Assembly (NCBI RefSeq): GCF_016745505.1
Contig: NZ_JAERUC010000201.1
Location: 1-43,957 of the forward strand
Length of the DNA stretch: 43,957 nt
DNA from: Streptomyces silvae
GTDB taxonomy: Bacteria; Actinomycetota; Actinomycetes; Streptomycetales; Streptomycetaceae
Direction of reading: 5' to 3'
Part shown: positions 25,262-33,853 of the stretch, in pieces
How positions within the stretch are numbered: position 1 is the first letter of the stretch
Layout: the number at the start of each line of letters is the position of its first letter
Notes under the pieces: generated by a model
What the model saw: only the letters and a program-made list of their open reading frames with translations
Databases searched by the model: none
Told to the model about the DNA's origin: nothing
Position numbers and translations under genes: made by a program

Positions 25262-25741
25262 ATGGACACACTGCTGGACCTGCTCAACAGCCGGCCACTG
25301 GTCGACGGCGAGGAACGGGACGCGCTCGGCGACCCGGCCGAAGGCAGACGCTGGGCGCGGGAGCACGGCGGTGACGGCAGCCTCGCGGAACTGGCGCTGC
25401 TGCGCGAGACGCGGGACATCCTGCAGGGCATCGTGCGCGGAGAAACCTCGCCCGCCGCGCTGAACCCGCTGCTCGAAGGGGTCCACCAGATCCCGGAGAT
25501 CACTTCGGAGGGTATCCAGTGGACGGTCCGGACTCCCCCGGCCGCCCGGCTGGCCGTCGAGGTGATTCTCGCCTGGGCCGCCACCGAGAAGCAGATGCCC
25601 GGTCGGCTACGCCCCTGCTCCAACGACGAGTGCCGGCTGTTCCTGCTCGACCGCAGCCGCGCCAACCGTGCCCGCTGGTGCTCGATGGCCGTCTGCGGCA
25701 ACCGCGAGAAAGCCCGTCGCCACTACGAACGCAACCGCTGA
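25262..25741 (+). CDS. CGNR zinc-finger transcriptional regulator
   Basis: A 159-aa protein with an N-terminal ABATE-type stress-sensing region (LLDLLNSRPLVDGEERDALGD) and a C-terminal CGNR zinc finger. The zinc ligands are the Cys residues of LRPCSNDECRLFLLD and WCSMAVCGNREKARRHY, which includes the diagnostic C-G-N-R. Such proteins are DNA-binding regulators, often beside enzymes for xenobiotics. ATG 25262 follows AAAGGGAG. It probably acts on the GGTTAG array and controls the divergent alpha/beta hydrolase gene. The protein is shorter than many homologues (about 180-200 aa), mainly at the N-terminus. Confidence 0.9.
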   Translation: MDTLLDLLNSRPLVDGEERDALGDPAEGRRWAREHGGDGSLAELALLRETRDILQGIVRGETSPAALNPLLEGVHQIPEITSEGIQWTVRTPPAARLAVEVILAWAATEKQMPGRLRPCSNDECRLFLLDRSRANRARWCSMAVCGNREKARRHYERNR

Positions 25742-26396
25742 CCCGCCCCCACGCCCGTACGCGATCGGCGCTCCCACGAACGGCCCTTTCCCGGAGCAGG
25801 ATTCAGACAGGTTCGGACAGAGCGCGAGAACATCCAGCCCGACCTGCCCGTCCCGACCGGCCGCCGCAAGGGACGAATCGGCGCGATGATCCTCAGCGGT
25901 TCACGCGGACGCACTCCGTGAACTGCGGGTGCCGCATCGAAGGCCCTTTCGTCTTCGACGACTTCGCGCTGCCCCGCACCCGAACCCTTGTCGGGGAACG
26001 GGCACCGCGGAACGTCGTCGCAGCCATGGGGCCTGGACCTCCTTCGCCACCACCGGCGACCCTGCTGCCACCGGCCACGTACCCACCTGGCCGCAATACA
26101 CGACGCCCGTTCGCCCGACGATGGTCTTCGACGAGACCACCGGAGTCGCGGAGGACCCGTGCAGCGCGGGGCGGGCAGCCTGGAACGACGTCGACCTGCG
26201 TCTCTGAACCCCGGGCATCCGCGCGGCGACAGCGAGCAGTGATCTGGACGGAGCGCCGCCGCAGCTCCTATGCACCCCGCCCGCCGCCTATGCGTCCTGC
26301 CTCCCGATGCATGGCACAGGCGGCCCGGGTGCGGTTCAACTGAACCCCGAGAACCCGGAACCGGTCGATTGCACATCACCACACGGGAGGCGTCCG
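25742..26396. other. Gene-poor region left of the clavulanate-like cluster, possible PhzF-like scrap
   Basis: About 650 bases with no intact gene. On the plus strand near 26116-26207 a reading contains FDETTGVAEDPCSAGRAAW, which resembles the conserved GVPEDPATGSAA segment of PhzF-family isomerases and may be a remnant. The promoter of the gcaS operon should lie in the last 100-150 bases; I could not pick a convincing -10/-35 pair. Confidence 0.4.
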
Positions 26397-27686
26397 ATGA
26401 CCACACCTCTGGCCGACTACGCACAGTTCGCCGGCAAACGGATCGCGATCGTCGAGCACATGCAGAACCACCCCTTCGTGCTGGGGCTGCGGCAGGCTCA
26501 GGAACACGGCCTGGAAGTGTGGCTGCTGACGGGTGACCGTTCCTGGTACACCCACGGGCACGACTGGGACACGCACCCCCTGGCCATCGTGGACCGGGTG
26601 ATCGACGTGGACACCACCGACCTGGAAGCGGTGCTGGCCGTCGTCACCGACGGGGACGGCGCTTCCCTGGTGGACGGGCTCACCTCGTTCTCCGACTACC
26701 ACACCGAGCTCGCGGCGCAGGCCGCGCGCCGGCTCGGCCTGCCCGGCCCCGATCCGGCCGCCGTGCGCACCGCCAACATCAAGGACCGTCTGCGGATCGC
26801 GCTCGGCGACGAGCCGTTCAACATCCCTCATGTGCTGGTCGGCCACCGCGGTCAGCTCGACGAGGCCGCCCGCAGGCTCGGCTTCCCGATGATCGCCAAG
26901 CCCCCTGCGGAGGCGATCAGTTACGGGGTGCGCAGGGTCGACGACATGGCCGGGCTCGTCGAGGCGTACGAGGAACTCTCCGCCGTGCGGCACAGCCTGC
27001 GGGGCCAGCCGCGCAGCGGTGACGTCCTGCTGGAGCAGTACGTCGAGGGCGAGGAGGTCAGTGTCGAGACGATGACCGTGGACGGGCACACCCACGTCTT
27101 CGGTGTCACCTCCAAGGACCTCTTCGGTGACCCCGCCTACATCGAGTGCGGGCACACCTTCCCCGTGCCGCTCCCCGACGAGGAGCGCGACGAGCTGTAC
27201 CACGTGGTCCGCACGACCCTGGAGATGATCGGCTACCGGCACGGCCCCTGCCACACCGAGGTCCGTCGCACCGAGTCCGGCTGGCGCATCATCGAGGCCA
27301 ACCCCCGTACCCCGTCGAGCTGCATGACGATGCTGGTGACCGACGTGACCGGCCGCAGTCCGATCCTGGACGCCTGGCTGCTCACCATCGGTGTCACCCC
27401 GCCGATCGAGCCCGTCGTCCACCGGGGCGGCGCCGCCGTCCGCATGATCTACCCCACCCGGCGCGGAACCCTCGTACGCGTCGACGGGCTGGAGGCCGCG
27501 GCGGCCGTGGAGAACGTACAGGTGCTCCTGCACGTCGAGAAGGGCGACCACCTGCTGCAGCGCATGGACAACTCCTCCTGCGTCGGCTTCACCTACTCCA
27601 ACGGCCCCGACCGGGTCGCCGCCCAGGAGCTCGCGGACAAGGCCGCCGCGCTGCTGGACTTCGTCGTCGAGGAAGACCTCCGGTGA
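26397..27686 (+). CDS. gcaS: ATP-grasp ligase, N-glycyl-clavaminic acid synthetase (GcaS, orf17)
   Basis: A 429-aa ATP-grasp amide ligase. The ATP-binding Lys is in FPMIAKPPAEAISYG (about 163-177), LLEQYVEGEEVSVETM supplies the second nucleotide-binding strand, and Mg-binding IEANPRTPSS is near residue 300. In S. clavuligerus GcaS couples glycine to clavaminic acid, a late step on the way to clavulanic acid. The identification rests on family plus gene order: the next ten genes follow the S. clavuligerus order. ATG 26397 has ACGGGAGG six bases upstream. The stop overlaps the next start (GTGA). Alone, the protein could be any carboxylate-amine ligase. Confidence 0.88.
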   Translation: MTTPLADYAQFAGKRIAIVEHMQNHPFVLGLRQAQEHGLEVWLLTGDRSWYTHGHDWDTHPLAIVDRVIDVDTTDLEAVLAVVTDGDGASLVDGLTSFSDYHTELAAQAARRLGLPGPDPAAVRTANIKDRLRIALGDEPFNIPHVLVGHRGQLDEAARRLGFPMIAKPPAEAISYGVRRVDDMAGLVEAYEELSAVRHSLRGQPRSGDVLLEQYVEGEEVSVETMTVDGHTHVFGVTSKDLFGDPAYIECGHTFPVPLPDEERDELYHVVRTTLEMIGYRHGPCHTEVRRTESGWRIIEANPRTPSSCMTMLVTDVTGRSPILDAWLLTIGVTPPIEPVVHRGGAAVRMIYPTRRGTLVRVDGLEAAAAVENVQVLLHVEKGDHLLQRMDNSSCVGFTYSNGPDRVAAQELADKAAALLDFVVEEDLR

Positions 27687-28861
27687 CCCCGTATACCGAG
27701 GGCCCGGACGCCCAGGCCCCGGACGCCGTACGGGCGGTGGCAAACGCCTCCGGGCTGGAGGCGGCGGGCTGGCCCTCCCTGCTCGGTGCGGAGGACTTCT
27801 TCCAGACTCCCCGGTGGCTCGCCGTGCAGGAGGTCAACTCGGGTACGGCCATGGACTTCCTGCTGCGCGAGCGGGGCGGCCGGCCCGTCGCCGGGCTGGT
27901 GACGGCGTGGGCCGACGCCTCCGTCGCCTGGCTGCTCGCCCGGCCGGACGCCATGCTGAGGCGCGCCCTGGAACAGGAGGTGCCCGAGGCGGCCGGTGTG
28001 CTGCGCGACGTCGCCGGGGGTGACCCGGACCGTCTGCTGCCCTCCCTGGTGTGCGGAGGACGGCATCTGGGGCGGACCAGGGCGCTCGCCTCCCCGGAGG
28101 CCACGGCGGAGGATCTCGCCGCGCTGCTGGAGGAGGCGGAGGCGATGGCGGCCGGCCGGGGAGCGGCGACCGTCTGCTTCCCTCACGTCGATGTGCGTGA
28201 TGTCGCCCTGACCGGCCTGCTGGAGCGCCGCGGGTACCGTCACCATCTCTCCGACCACTACGCCTGGCTGGACATCCCGCCCGGTGGCTTCGAGCAGTTC
28301 GTCGACGAGATGAGCGCCCACCGCCGGCGCCGGGTGCGTCTGGAAGGCAGGGCGCTCGCGGACGCCGGGGTCGAGGTGAACGTCGAGCCGCTGACCCAGG
28401 CGCTCTGCACCCGCCTCGGACAGCTCGACGCCAATCTCCTGCGCAAGTACGGGAACCCGGCCAGCGACGAGGGCTCCGCCCGGATGATCGGGCGGATCGC
28501 CGAGATCATGGGCGAGGACGTCCTGGTGTCCGTGGCACGGCAGCGCGGCACCGTCATCGGCTTCGGCATGGTGCTGCGGTCGCGGGCCCGTGGCGAGGAG
28601 CAGTGGTACGGCCACCGCGCGGGGTTCGACTACGAGGCCCAGGGCAAACTGCCGCTCTACTACGACGTCCTGTACTACCAGGTGCTGGACGCGGCGGCGA
28701 AGGAGGGCGCCACCGTCCTGCACGCCGGGATCGGCAGCGTCAAGGCGAAGCTGGCCCGGGGCTGCCAGGTCAGCGAGCAGCGCTCCTACCTGCTGCCGGT
28801 ACACCGCACCGAGGGGAACGCGGGCGCGCCCGCCGACGACCGGGAGACGACCACGCGATGA
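27683..28861 (+). CDS. FemAB/GNAT-like acyltransferase, clavulanate cluster orf16 homologue
   Basis: A 392-aa soluble protein of the FemAB-like (peptidogalycan biosynthesis) acetyltransferase fold. Features include FFQTPRWLAVQE near the N-terminus, the basic stretch MSAHRRRRVRLEGRAL (about 211-226), and the C-terminal core HRAGFDYEAQGKLPLYYDVLYY followed by HAGIGSVKAKLARGC, which is typical of this fold. The reaction is unknown. In S. clavuligerus orf16 lies between oppA2 and gcaS and is thought to act late in clavulanic acid synthesis. GTG 27683 overlaps the gcaS stop (GTGA) and the stop overlaps oppA2 (ATGA), so the operon is translationally coupled. Confidence 0.83.
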   Translation: MTPYTEGPDAQAPDAVRAVANASGLEAAGWPSLLGAEDFFQTPRWLAVQEVNSGTAMDFLLRERGGRPVAGLVTAWADASVAWLLARPDAMLRRALEQEVPEAAGVLRDVAGGDPDRLLPSLVCGGRHLGRTRALASPEATAEDLAALLEEAEAMAAGRGAATVCFPHVDVRDVALTGLLERRGYRHHLSDHYAWLDIPPGGFEQFVDEMSAHRRRRVRLEGRALADAGVEVNVEPLTQALCTRLGQLDANLLRKYGNPASDEGSARMIGRIAEIMGEDVLVSVARQRGTVIGFGMVLRSRARGEEQWYGHRAGFDYEAQGKLPLYYDVLYYQVLDAAAKEGATVLHAGIGSVKAKLARGCQVSEQRSYLLPVHRTEGNAGAPADDRETTTR

Positions 28862-30558
28862 GCGACGCACCGAAACTCCAGGAAGGCGCCGGCTGGAACG
28901 CCGGCGTGGGGGCGAGGGTCGCTCCGTCCGACCGGCGCGGGGGAACCCTTCGGCTGGTCTCCTCGGCCGATGTCGACTCCCTCGACCCCGCACGGACGTA
29001 CTACGTGTGGGTGTGGCTGCTCCAGCGCCTCCTCAACCGCACGCTGATGGCGTACCCCACGGACCCCGGGCCCGCGGGCCTGGTGCCGGTGCCGGATCTC
29101 GCCGAGGGACCCGGGGTGGCGAGCGACGGCAACCGGACCTGGACCTACCGGCTCCGTGAGGGCGTCCTCTTCGACGACGGCACTCCGGTGACCTCGGCCG
29201 ACGTCCGGTACGCGGTGCAGCGGATCTTCGCGCAGGACGTCCTGCCGGGCGGGCCGACCTATCTCGTACCGCTGCTGGACGACCCGGACCGCCCGTACAC
29301 CGGGCCCTACCGGGACGGCGTCGACGGGCTGCCGTCCGTGCTGACCCCCGACCCGCGCACGATCGTGTTCCGGCTGCGTTCCCCGTTCTCCGACTTCGAC
29401 CACCTGATGGCGCAGCCCTGTGTCTCCCCGGTGCCGCGGCACGCCGACACCGGGGCACGTTACGGCGAGGACCCCCGCTGCACCGGGCCCTACCGGGTGG
29501 CCGGACACCGGCCGGGGAGCAGGCTCCTGCTGGAACGCAACCCCCACTGGGACCGTGCGACCGACCCCGTGCGCCCGGCGCTCCCGGACCGGGTGGACGT
29601 CACGATCGGACTGAACCCGGACGACATGGACGAGCGCCTGACGGCCGGGGAGTTCGACATCAACCTGGAGGGCCGTGGCCTTCAGCACGCCGCCCAGCAC
29701 CGGCTGGCCGGCGATCCCGTCCTGCGGTCGCGCACCGACAACCCGAGGACGAGCTTCCTGCACTTCGTCTCGCTCCAGCCGCACATCCCGCCGTTCGACA
29801 ACGTCCACGTACGGCGGGCCGTGCACCACGCGGCCGACAAGGTCCTGTTGCAGGAGGCCCGTGGCGGTCCGGTCACCGGGGGCGACCTGACCACGGCGCT
29901 CTTCCCGCCGGGGCTCCCCTCCCATCAGGACCTGGACCGCTATCCGACCGGCCCAGGCCTGCGCGGCGACCTCGACGCCGCCCGCGCCGAACTGCGGGCC
30001 GCGGGGCTGCCCGACGGCTTCGACGCCGTCATCGGCACCCAGCGCGGCAAGTTCCGGCTGGTCGCCGACGCCGTCGTCGAGTCCGTCGCCCGGGTCGGCA
30101 TACGGCTGACCGTCAAGGAGCTCGACGTGGCGACGTACTTCAGCCAGGGCGCCGGCTCGCCCGAGACGATCCGCAAGCACGGCCTCGGCATGATCGTGAC
30201 CGACTGGGGAGCCGACTTCCCCACGGAGTACGGCTTCCTCGCGCCGCTGGTGGACGGCCGGCTGATCCGCCCCGGCGGCGGCAACTGGAACATCGCGGAG
30301 CTCGACGACCCGGAGGTCAACAGGCTGATCGACACCGTGCTGCACACCGCCGACCCCGCCACCCGTACGGACCTCTGGCGCGAGGTGGAGCGCCGGGTCA
30401 TGGACCACGCGGTCATCCTCCCGCTGGTCCACGACAAGACCCTGCACTACCGGGGGCCCCGCGCCACCAACGTCTTCGTCCATCCCGCCTTCGGCCTGTA
30501 CGACATCCAGGCCATGGGCGTCACCGAGACCGCCGACCGGGAGAACGACACCGTATGA
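28858..30558 (+). CDS. oppA2: Family 5 substrate-binding-fold protein OppA2 (orf15), without signal peptide
   Basis: A 566-aa protein with the oligopeptide-binding (SBP_bac_5) fold: GGTLRLVSSADVDSLDPA near residue 28, TWTYRLREGVLFDDGTPVT, TGPYRVAGHRPGSRLLLERNPHWD, and FDNVHVRRAVHHAADK. No ABC permease or ATPase gene accompanies it. The N-terminus (MSDAPKLQEGAGWNAG) has neither a hydrophobic core nor a lipobox Cys, so it appears cytoplasmic. In S. clavuligerus OppA2 is required for clavulanic acid formation. The position between orf16 and orf14, both overlapping by 4 bp, matches that cluster. A catalytic or intermediate-binding role is more likely than import. Confidence 0.9.
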   Translation: MSDAPKLQEGAGWNAGVGARVAPSDRRGGTLRLVSSADVDSLDPARTYYVWVWLLQRLLNRTLMAYPTDPGPAGLVPVPDLAEGPGVASDGNRTWTYRLREGVLFDDGTPVTSADVRYAVQRIFAQDVLPGGPTYLVPLLDDPDRPYTGPYRDGVDGLPSVLTPDPRTIVFRLRSPFSDFDHLMAQPCVSPVPRHADTGARYGEDPRCTGPYRVAGHRPGSRLLLERNPHWDRATDPVRPALPDRVDVTIGLNPDDMDERLTAGEFDINLEGRGLQHAAQHRLAGDPVLRSRTDNPRTSFLHFVSLQPHIPPFDNVHVRRAVHHAADKVLLQEARGGPVTGGDLTTALFPPGLPSHQDLDRYPTGPGLRGDLDAARAELRAAGLPDGFDAVIGTQRGKFRLVADAVVESVARVGIRLTVKELDVATYFSQGAGSPETIRKHGLGMIVTDWGADFPTEYGFLAPLVDGRLIRPGGGNWNIAELDDPEVNRLIDTVLHTADPATRTDLWREVERRVMDHAVILPLVHDKTLHYRGPRATNVFVHPAFGLYDIQAMGVTETADRENDTV

Positions 30559-31586
30559 ACGACACCGCAGCGGACCTCCGCTTCGTCCCGCTGGACGCCG
30601 GCGACCCGGCCACGCTGGACGCCTGGCTCCGACTGACCCTGGACAGCGCCGAGGACGTCCCGCTGTCCGCCGCCCCTCCCTGCGCGGCGGACCTGACCGG
30701 CTCGGTGCGCTTCGCACCGCCGGGAACCGCCCTGGCCGGCGAGGTCGCCGTCCTCGGCGGGCAGGCGGTCGGCGCCATCCGGCTCGTGCTCCCCGACGGG
30801 GCGCCGGTCGCCGTCGTCGACCAGTTGCTCACCGCCCCGAAGGAGCGGCGCCAGGGGATCGGGACCGCCTTGTTCCGCCGTGCCCGCGCGCTGGCCGCCG
30901 GGCACGGCCGTACCCGCCTGGTCTTCGACGTGGTCCAGGCTCTGCCCGGGGGGCCGGCGCGCGACGAGGGACCGGCCGCGTTCGCGACGGCGCTGGGCGC
31001 CTCCCCCGCCGGGAGTCACGAGGGCGTTCACCAGTGGCTCGACCTGGGCGCGCACGACCCGTTGGCCGACGGCGCCCCGGCGGTCCCGGCGGGCTACCGG
31101 CTCCAGCGGTGGGGGACCATCACCCCCGACGCGTTCGCGATCGCCGTGTCCCAACTCGAGCGTTCGCTGGGTGAGAGCGCGCCGGAGACCTGGGGTGAGG
31201 GGCCCGAGGCGATAGCCACGAGCCATGTGCGGAGGTTCGAGCGGATGCGGGTGGGCCGGGGACGGCGGGCCTACCACGTGGGCGCCGTCCACGAGGAGAC
31301 CGGCCGGCTCGCCGGATTCACCAGCGCGTCCAAGACCACCGGCAATCCGGAGCACCTCCTCCAGGGCATGACCGTGGTGGCCGCGGCGCACCGCGGTCAT
31401 GGCCTGGGGCTCGTGCTGAAGCTCGCGAACCTCGCGCACGTGCGTGAGTACGAGCCGCGCGTGCGGCTGATCGAGACGGCCAACGCGGACAGCAACCGTC
31501 CGATGATCGCTCTCAACGAGGCGATGGGCTTCGTGCCTCAGGAGCGCTTCGTCTCCTGGGAGGCGCCGGTCGCCCCCGCCGTCTGA
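30555..31586 (+). CDS. Tandem GNAT acetyltransferase, clavulanate cluster orf14 homologue
   Basis: A 343-aa protein of two GNAT domains. The N-terminal domain has the acetyl-CoA loop APKERRQGIGTALFRRA (about 93-109), the C-terminal one AAHRGHGLGLVLKLAN (about 275-290) followed by ETANADSNRPMIALNEAMGF, a well-formed GNAT end. In S. clavuligerus ORF14 has the same tandem layout; its acyl acceptor is not settled as far as I know. ATG 30555 overlaps the oppA2 stop (ATGA). It is the last gene of the plus-strand operon, and its 3' end overlaps the convergent exporter gene by 49 bp. Confidence 0.9.
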   Translation: MNDTAADLRFVPLDAGDPATLDAWLRLTLDSAEDVPLSAAPPCAADLTGSVRFAPPGTALAGEVAVLGGQAVGAIRLVLPDGAPVAVVDQLLTAPKERRQGIGTALFRRARALAAGHGRTRLVFDVVQALPGGPARDEGPAAFATALGASPAGSHEGVHQWLDLGAHDPLADGAPAVPAGYRLQRWGTITPDAFAIAVSQLERSLGESAPETWGEGPEAIATSHVRRFERMRVGRGRRAYHVGAVHEETGRLAGFTSASKTTGNPEHLLQGMTVVAAAHRGHGLGLVLKLANLAHVREYEPRVRLIETANADSNRPMIALNEAMGFVPQERFVSWEAPVAPAV

Positions 31587-32518
31587 GTGCCCGTCGGCCG
31601 CTCCCCGCCCCCGTCGAGGGCGCGGGGAGCGGCCTTGCGTTCCCGGACGAAGCGCGGCAGCCAGCCGTTGCCCAGCAGCACTCCGGCGACCACGGCGACT
31701 CCCCCCGCCAGCGCCCAGTGCGTCGGTCTCTCGTCGAGTGCCAGCCAGGCGCCGGCCAGGCCGACGACCGGCACCAGCATGGAGAACGGCGCGACCACCC
31801 CCGCCGGGTAGCGTTTGAGCAGCGCCGTCCAGATCCCGGAGCCGACGACACTGCCCAGCACCGCGATGTAGACGAGCGCGACCAGGCCCGGCCAGCCGTC
31901 GGGGCCGAAGGCCGAACCCAGCGCACGCCAACCCGTGGCCGGCCCCTCCCTCACCGCGGACAGCGCCAGCAGCGGCAGCGGCGGGATCACCGCCATCCAC
32001 AGCGCGAACCGCAGCGGATACTCCGGCCTCGCCTGCCGGCTGGCCAGGTTGCCGACCGCCCAGCCGAGCGCGGCCAGCACGGTCAGCACCAGCGGCAGCA
32101 GCGGCGCGGTGCGCGCCCGGTCCACCGCGATCACCGCCATGCCCAGGACCGCCAGGCCGATGCCCGCCAGCTGCCGCCCGGAGACGCGCTCGCGCAGCAG
32201 CAGGGCACCCAGCAGCACCGTGAAGGGCGCCGACGCCTGCACCACGACGGACGCCAGGCCGGACGGCATGCCCTGCTCGATGGCGAGGAACAGCAGCCCG
32301 AACTGGGCGACACCGAAGCCGAGTCCGTATCCGAGCAGCCAGCGCAGCGGCACCCCCGGGCGGGGTACGAACAGGATCACCGGCACCGCGAGCACCAGGT
32401 AGCGCAGGGCCGCCAGGAAGAACGGCGGGAAGTGGTCGAGGCCGACCCGGACCGCGAGGAAGTTCAGCCCCCACAGCACGGCCACGAGCACGGCCAGCGA
32501 CCGGTCCCGGGCGGTCAT
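31538..32518 (-). CDS. EamA/DMT-family transporter, clavulanate cluster orf13 homologue
   Basis: A 326-aa membrane protein with ten predicted helices in two five-helix EamA repeats (first from LAVLVAVLWGLNFLAVRVGL, second from LPLVLTVLAALGWAVGNLAS). Residues after about 295 form a hydrophilic tail (GERPTGTQTAGATGAS). Such proteins export small metabolites; in the clavulanic acid cluster ORF13 is the presumed exporter. ATG 32518 overlaps the stop of the orf12 homologue by 4 bp. The tail coding sequence overlaps the 3' end of the convergent GNAT gene, so the two mRNAs are complementary there. Confidence 0.9.
   Translation of the reverse strand: MTARDRSLAVLVAVLWGLNFLAVRVGLDHFPPFFLAALRYLVLAVPVILFVPRPGVPLRWLLGYGLGFGVAQFGLLFLAIEQGMPSGLASVVVQASAPFTVLLGALLLRERVSGRQLAGIGLAVLGMAVIAVDRARTAPLLPLVLTVLAALGWAVGNLASRQARPEYPLRFALWMAVIPPLPLLALSAVREGPATGWRALGSAFGPDGWPGLVALVYIAVLGSVVGSGIWTALLKRYPAGVVAPFSMLVPVVGLAGAWLALDERPTHWALAGGVAVVAGVLLGNGWLPRFVRERKAAPRALDGGGERPTGTQTAGATGASQETKRS
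31596..31634. terminator. Hairpin inside the exporter's 3' coding end, just after the GNAT gene
   Basis: A perfect 13-bp stem (31596-31608 with 31622-31634) with a 13-base loop, 10 bases past the GNAT stop codon. It would terminate the plus-strand operon, yet lies within the coding region of the minus-strand exporter. Confidence 0.6.
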
Positions 32519-33822
32519 CGGGAGGTGCCGGAGAGCAGACCGGACGCGATGAGGCGGCCGCCCATGCCGCGTAGGAACTGACCGTCGCCGATGAGCTTCT
32601 GGTCGTCAGCGCGCTGTTGGAGCACCAGGGTGAAGCGGACGCCGTCGGGGTCCTCGAGCAGCCAGCAGAACATCATGACGCCGGGGCAGGAGCCGCCCTT
32701 GAACACGACTCGCGGCCAGCGGGCCGGGTCGACCGGGATCCCCGGGTACGCCGTCAGGATCTCCTCGACGACCCCGCTCGCGTCCCGTGTCCCGTCCTCG
32801 GCCAGGGCGCCCAGCACGCGTGCGACGTCCCAGGCGCTCATGTGCCAGTCCAGCCCCTGCTGGTGCACGGTCGGACCGAGGTCGGAGCCGCGTACGGTCA
32901 GGGGGCCGGCGATCCGCGCCAGCAGGCGCCGGCGGCCCTCCTCGTCCGCGGCCGCCCATTCGGACCGCAGCTCGGGAGCGCCCCAGCCGATCTCGAAGAC
33001 CTCATGGCTCGACAGGAACGGCCGGAGCAGGGCGGGTTCGGTGTGCCCGCCCTCCTCGACGGCCCGCTCCACGGCGTCCCGGCCGAGGAGGTCCTGGACG
33101 AGGTCGGCGGCGGTGTTGTCACTCATCGCGATCATCTTGTACGCCGTCTCGCGCACCGGGACCCGCGTGCCGTCCGGCAGTTCCTGCATGTCCCCGGTGG
33201 GGAGACTGCGCAGGGCCGGTGTCACGGTGACCTCGTCGTCCCACCGCACGGATCCGGAGGCGACCGCGTCCGCCAGGGCGCGCATGAGGTAGAGCTTGTA
33301 CGAGGAGCCGTTGGGCATGGGCCGCTCGGCGTCCTTGGCGTACAGCGTGTCCGTCGTCCCGTCCTTCTCCCGGGTCACCAGGGCCGACCAGGTCACCCCC
33401 GGCTGTTCCAGGGCCCGTTCCAGGTCGTCCCACCCGTGTACCGGTGGAACGGCCACTTCCGGCCCCAGGTGCAGGACGCGTATCGGCCCGGTGGAGTCGA
33501 GCGTCAGCGACAGTGTGGAGCGGGCGCCGGACGGGCCCGTGAGGGTCACCCACGCCTTGTGCGCCACGGGCTGGTAGTCGGTGACGGTGAACGGGCCCAG
33601 GGCGCGCCACTGTTCGAGCGTCGCGGCGAAGCCCTGCGGGTGGCGGGCGAGGAAGACGGGGACGAAGTGTGCGGACAGGTCCTCGTCCCGGGGCGGCTCG
33701 GGGGCGGTCAGCAGTTCCACCGCCCAGCGGGTACGGTGCCCGAGCAGGGTGCCGTCACCGTCGAGCGCGGCCCGCGCGCCGGAGCGGGCGGAGGCGTCGG
33801 AACCGGGCAGATCGATCATCAT
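32515..33822 (-). CDS. Class A beta-lactamase-fold protein, clavulanate cluster ORF12 homologue
   Basis: A 435-aa two-domain protein. Residues about 1-125 resemble the N-terminal steroid-isomerase-like domain of ORF12 (contains Lys89). Residues about 130-435 are class A beta-lactamase-like: SxxK is Ser173-Lys176 (GSSYKLY), SDN is Ser234-Asn236 (MSDNTAAD), and the KTG-type motif is Lys375-Gly377 (FKGGSCPG). These positions agree with my memory of S. clavuligerus ORF12, which is essential for clavulanic acid synthesis and has weak esterase activity. There is no signal peptide, so it is a cytoplasmic enzyme and not a secreted resistance lactamase. GCGATG/ATC-rich context gives a modest ribosome binding site (GAGCGATG). 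The stop overlaps the exporter start. Confidence 0.92.
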   Translation of the reverse strand: MMIDLPGSDASARSGARAALDGDGTLLGHRTRWAVELLTAPEPPRDEDLSAHFVPVFLARHPQGFAATLEQWRALGPFTVTDYQPVAHKAWVTLTGPSGARSTLSLTLDSTGPIRVLHLGPEVAVPPVHGWDDLERALEQPGVTWSALVTREKDGTTDTLYAKDAERPMPNGSSYKLYLMRALADAVASGSVRWDDEVTVTPALRSLPTGDMQELPDGTRVPVRETAYKMIAMSDNTAADLVQDLLGRDAVERAVEEGGHTEPALLRPFLSSHEVFEIGWGAPELRSEWAAADEEGRRRLLARIAGPLTVRGSDLGPTVHQQGLDWHMSAWDVARVLGALAEDGTRDASGVVEEILTAYPGIPVDPARWPRVVFKGGSCPGVMMFCWLLEDPDGVRFTLVLQQRADDQKLIGDGQFLRGMGGRLIASGLLSGTSR

Positions 33823-33853
33823 CGCTCCTCGACGGCCGTTGCGGCCGGTGATG

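Noticed and set aside
32515..33822. Annotating the ORF12-type protein as an antibiotic-resistance beta-lactamase
   Set aside because: It lacks a signal peptide, has an extra N-terminal domain and sits in a biosynthetic operon; the motif positions match ORF12 instead.
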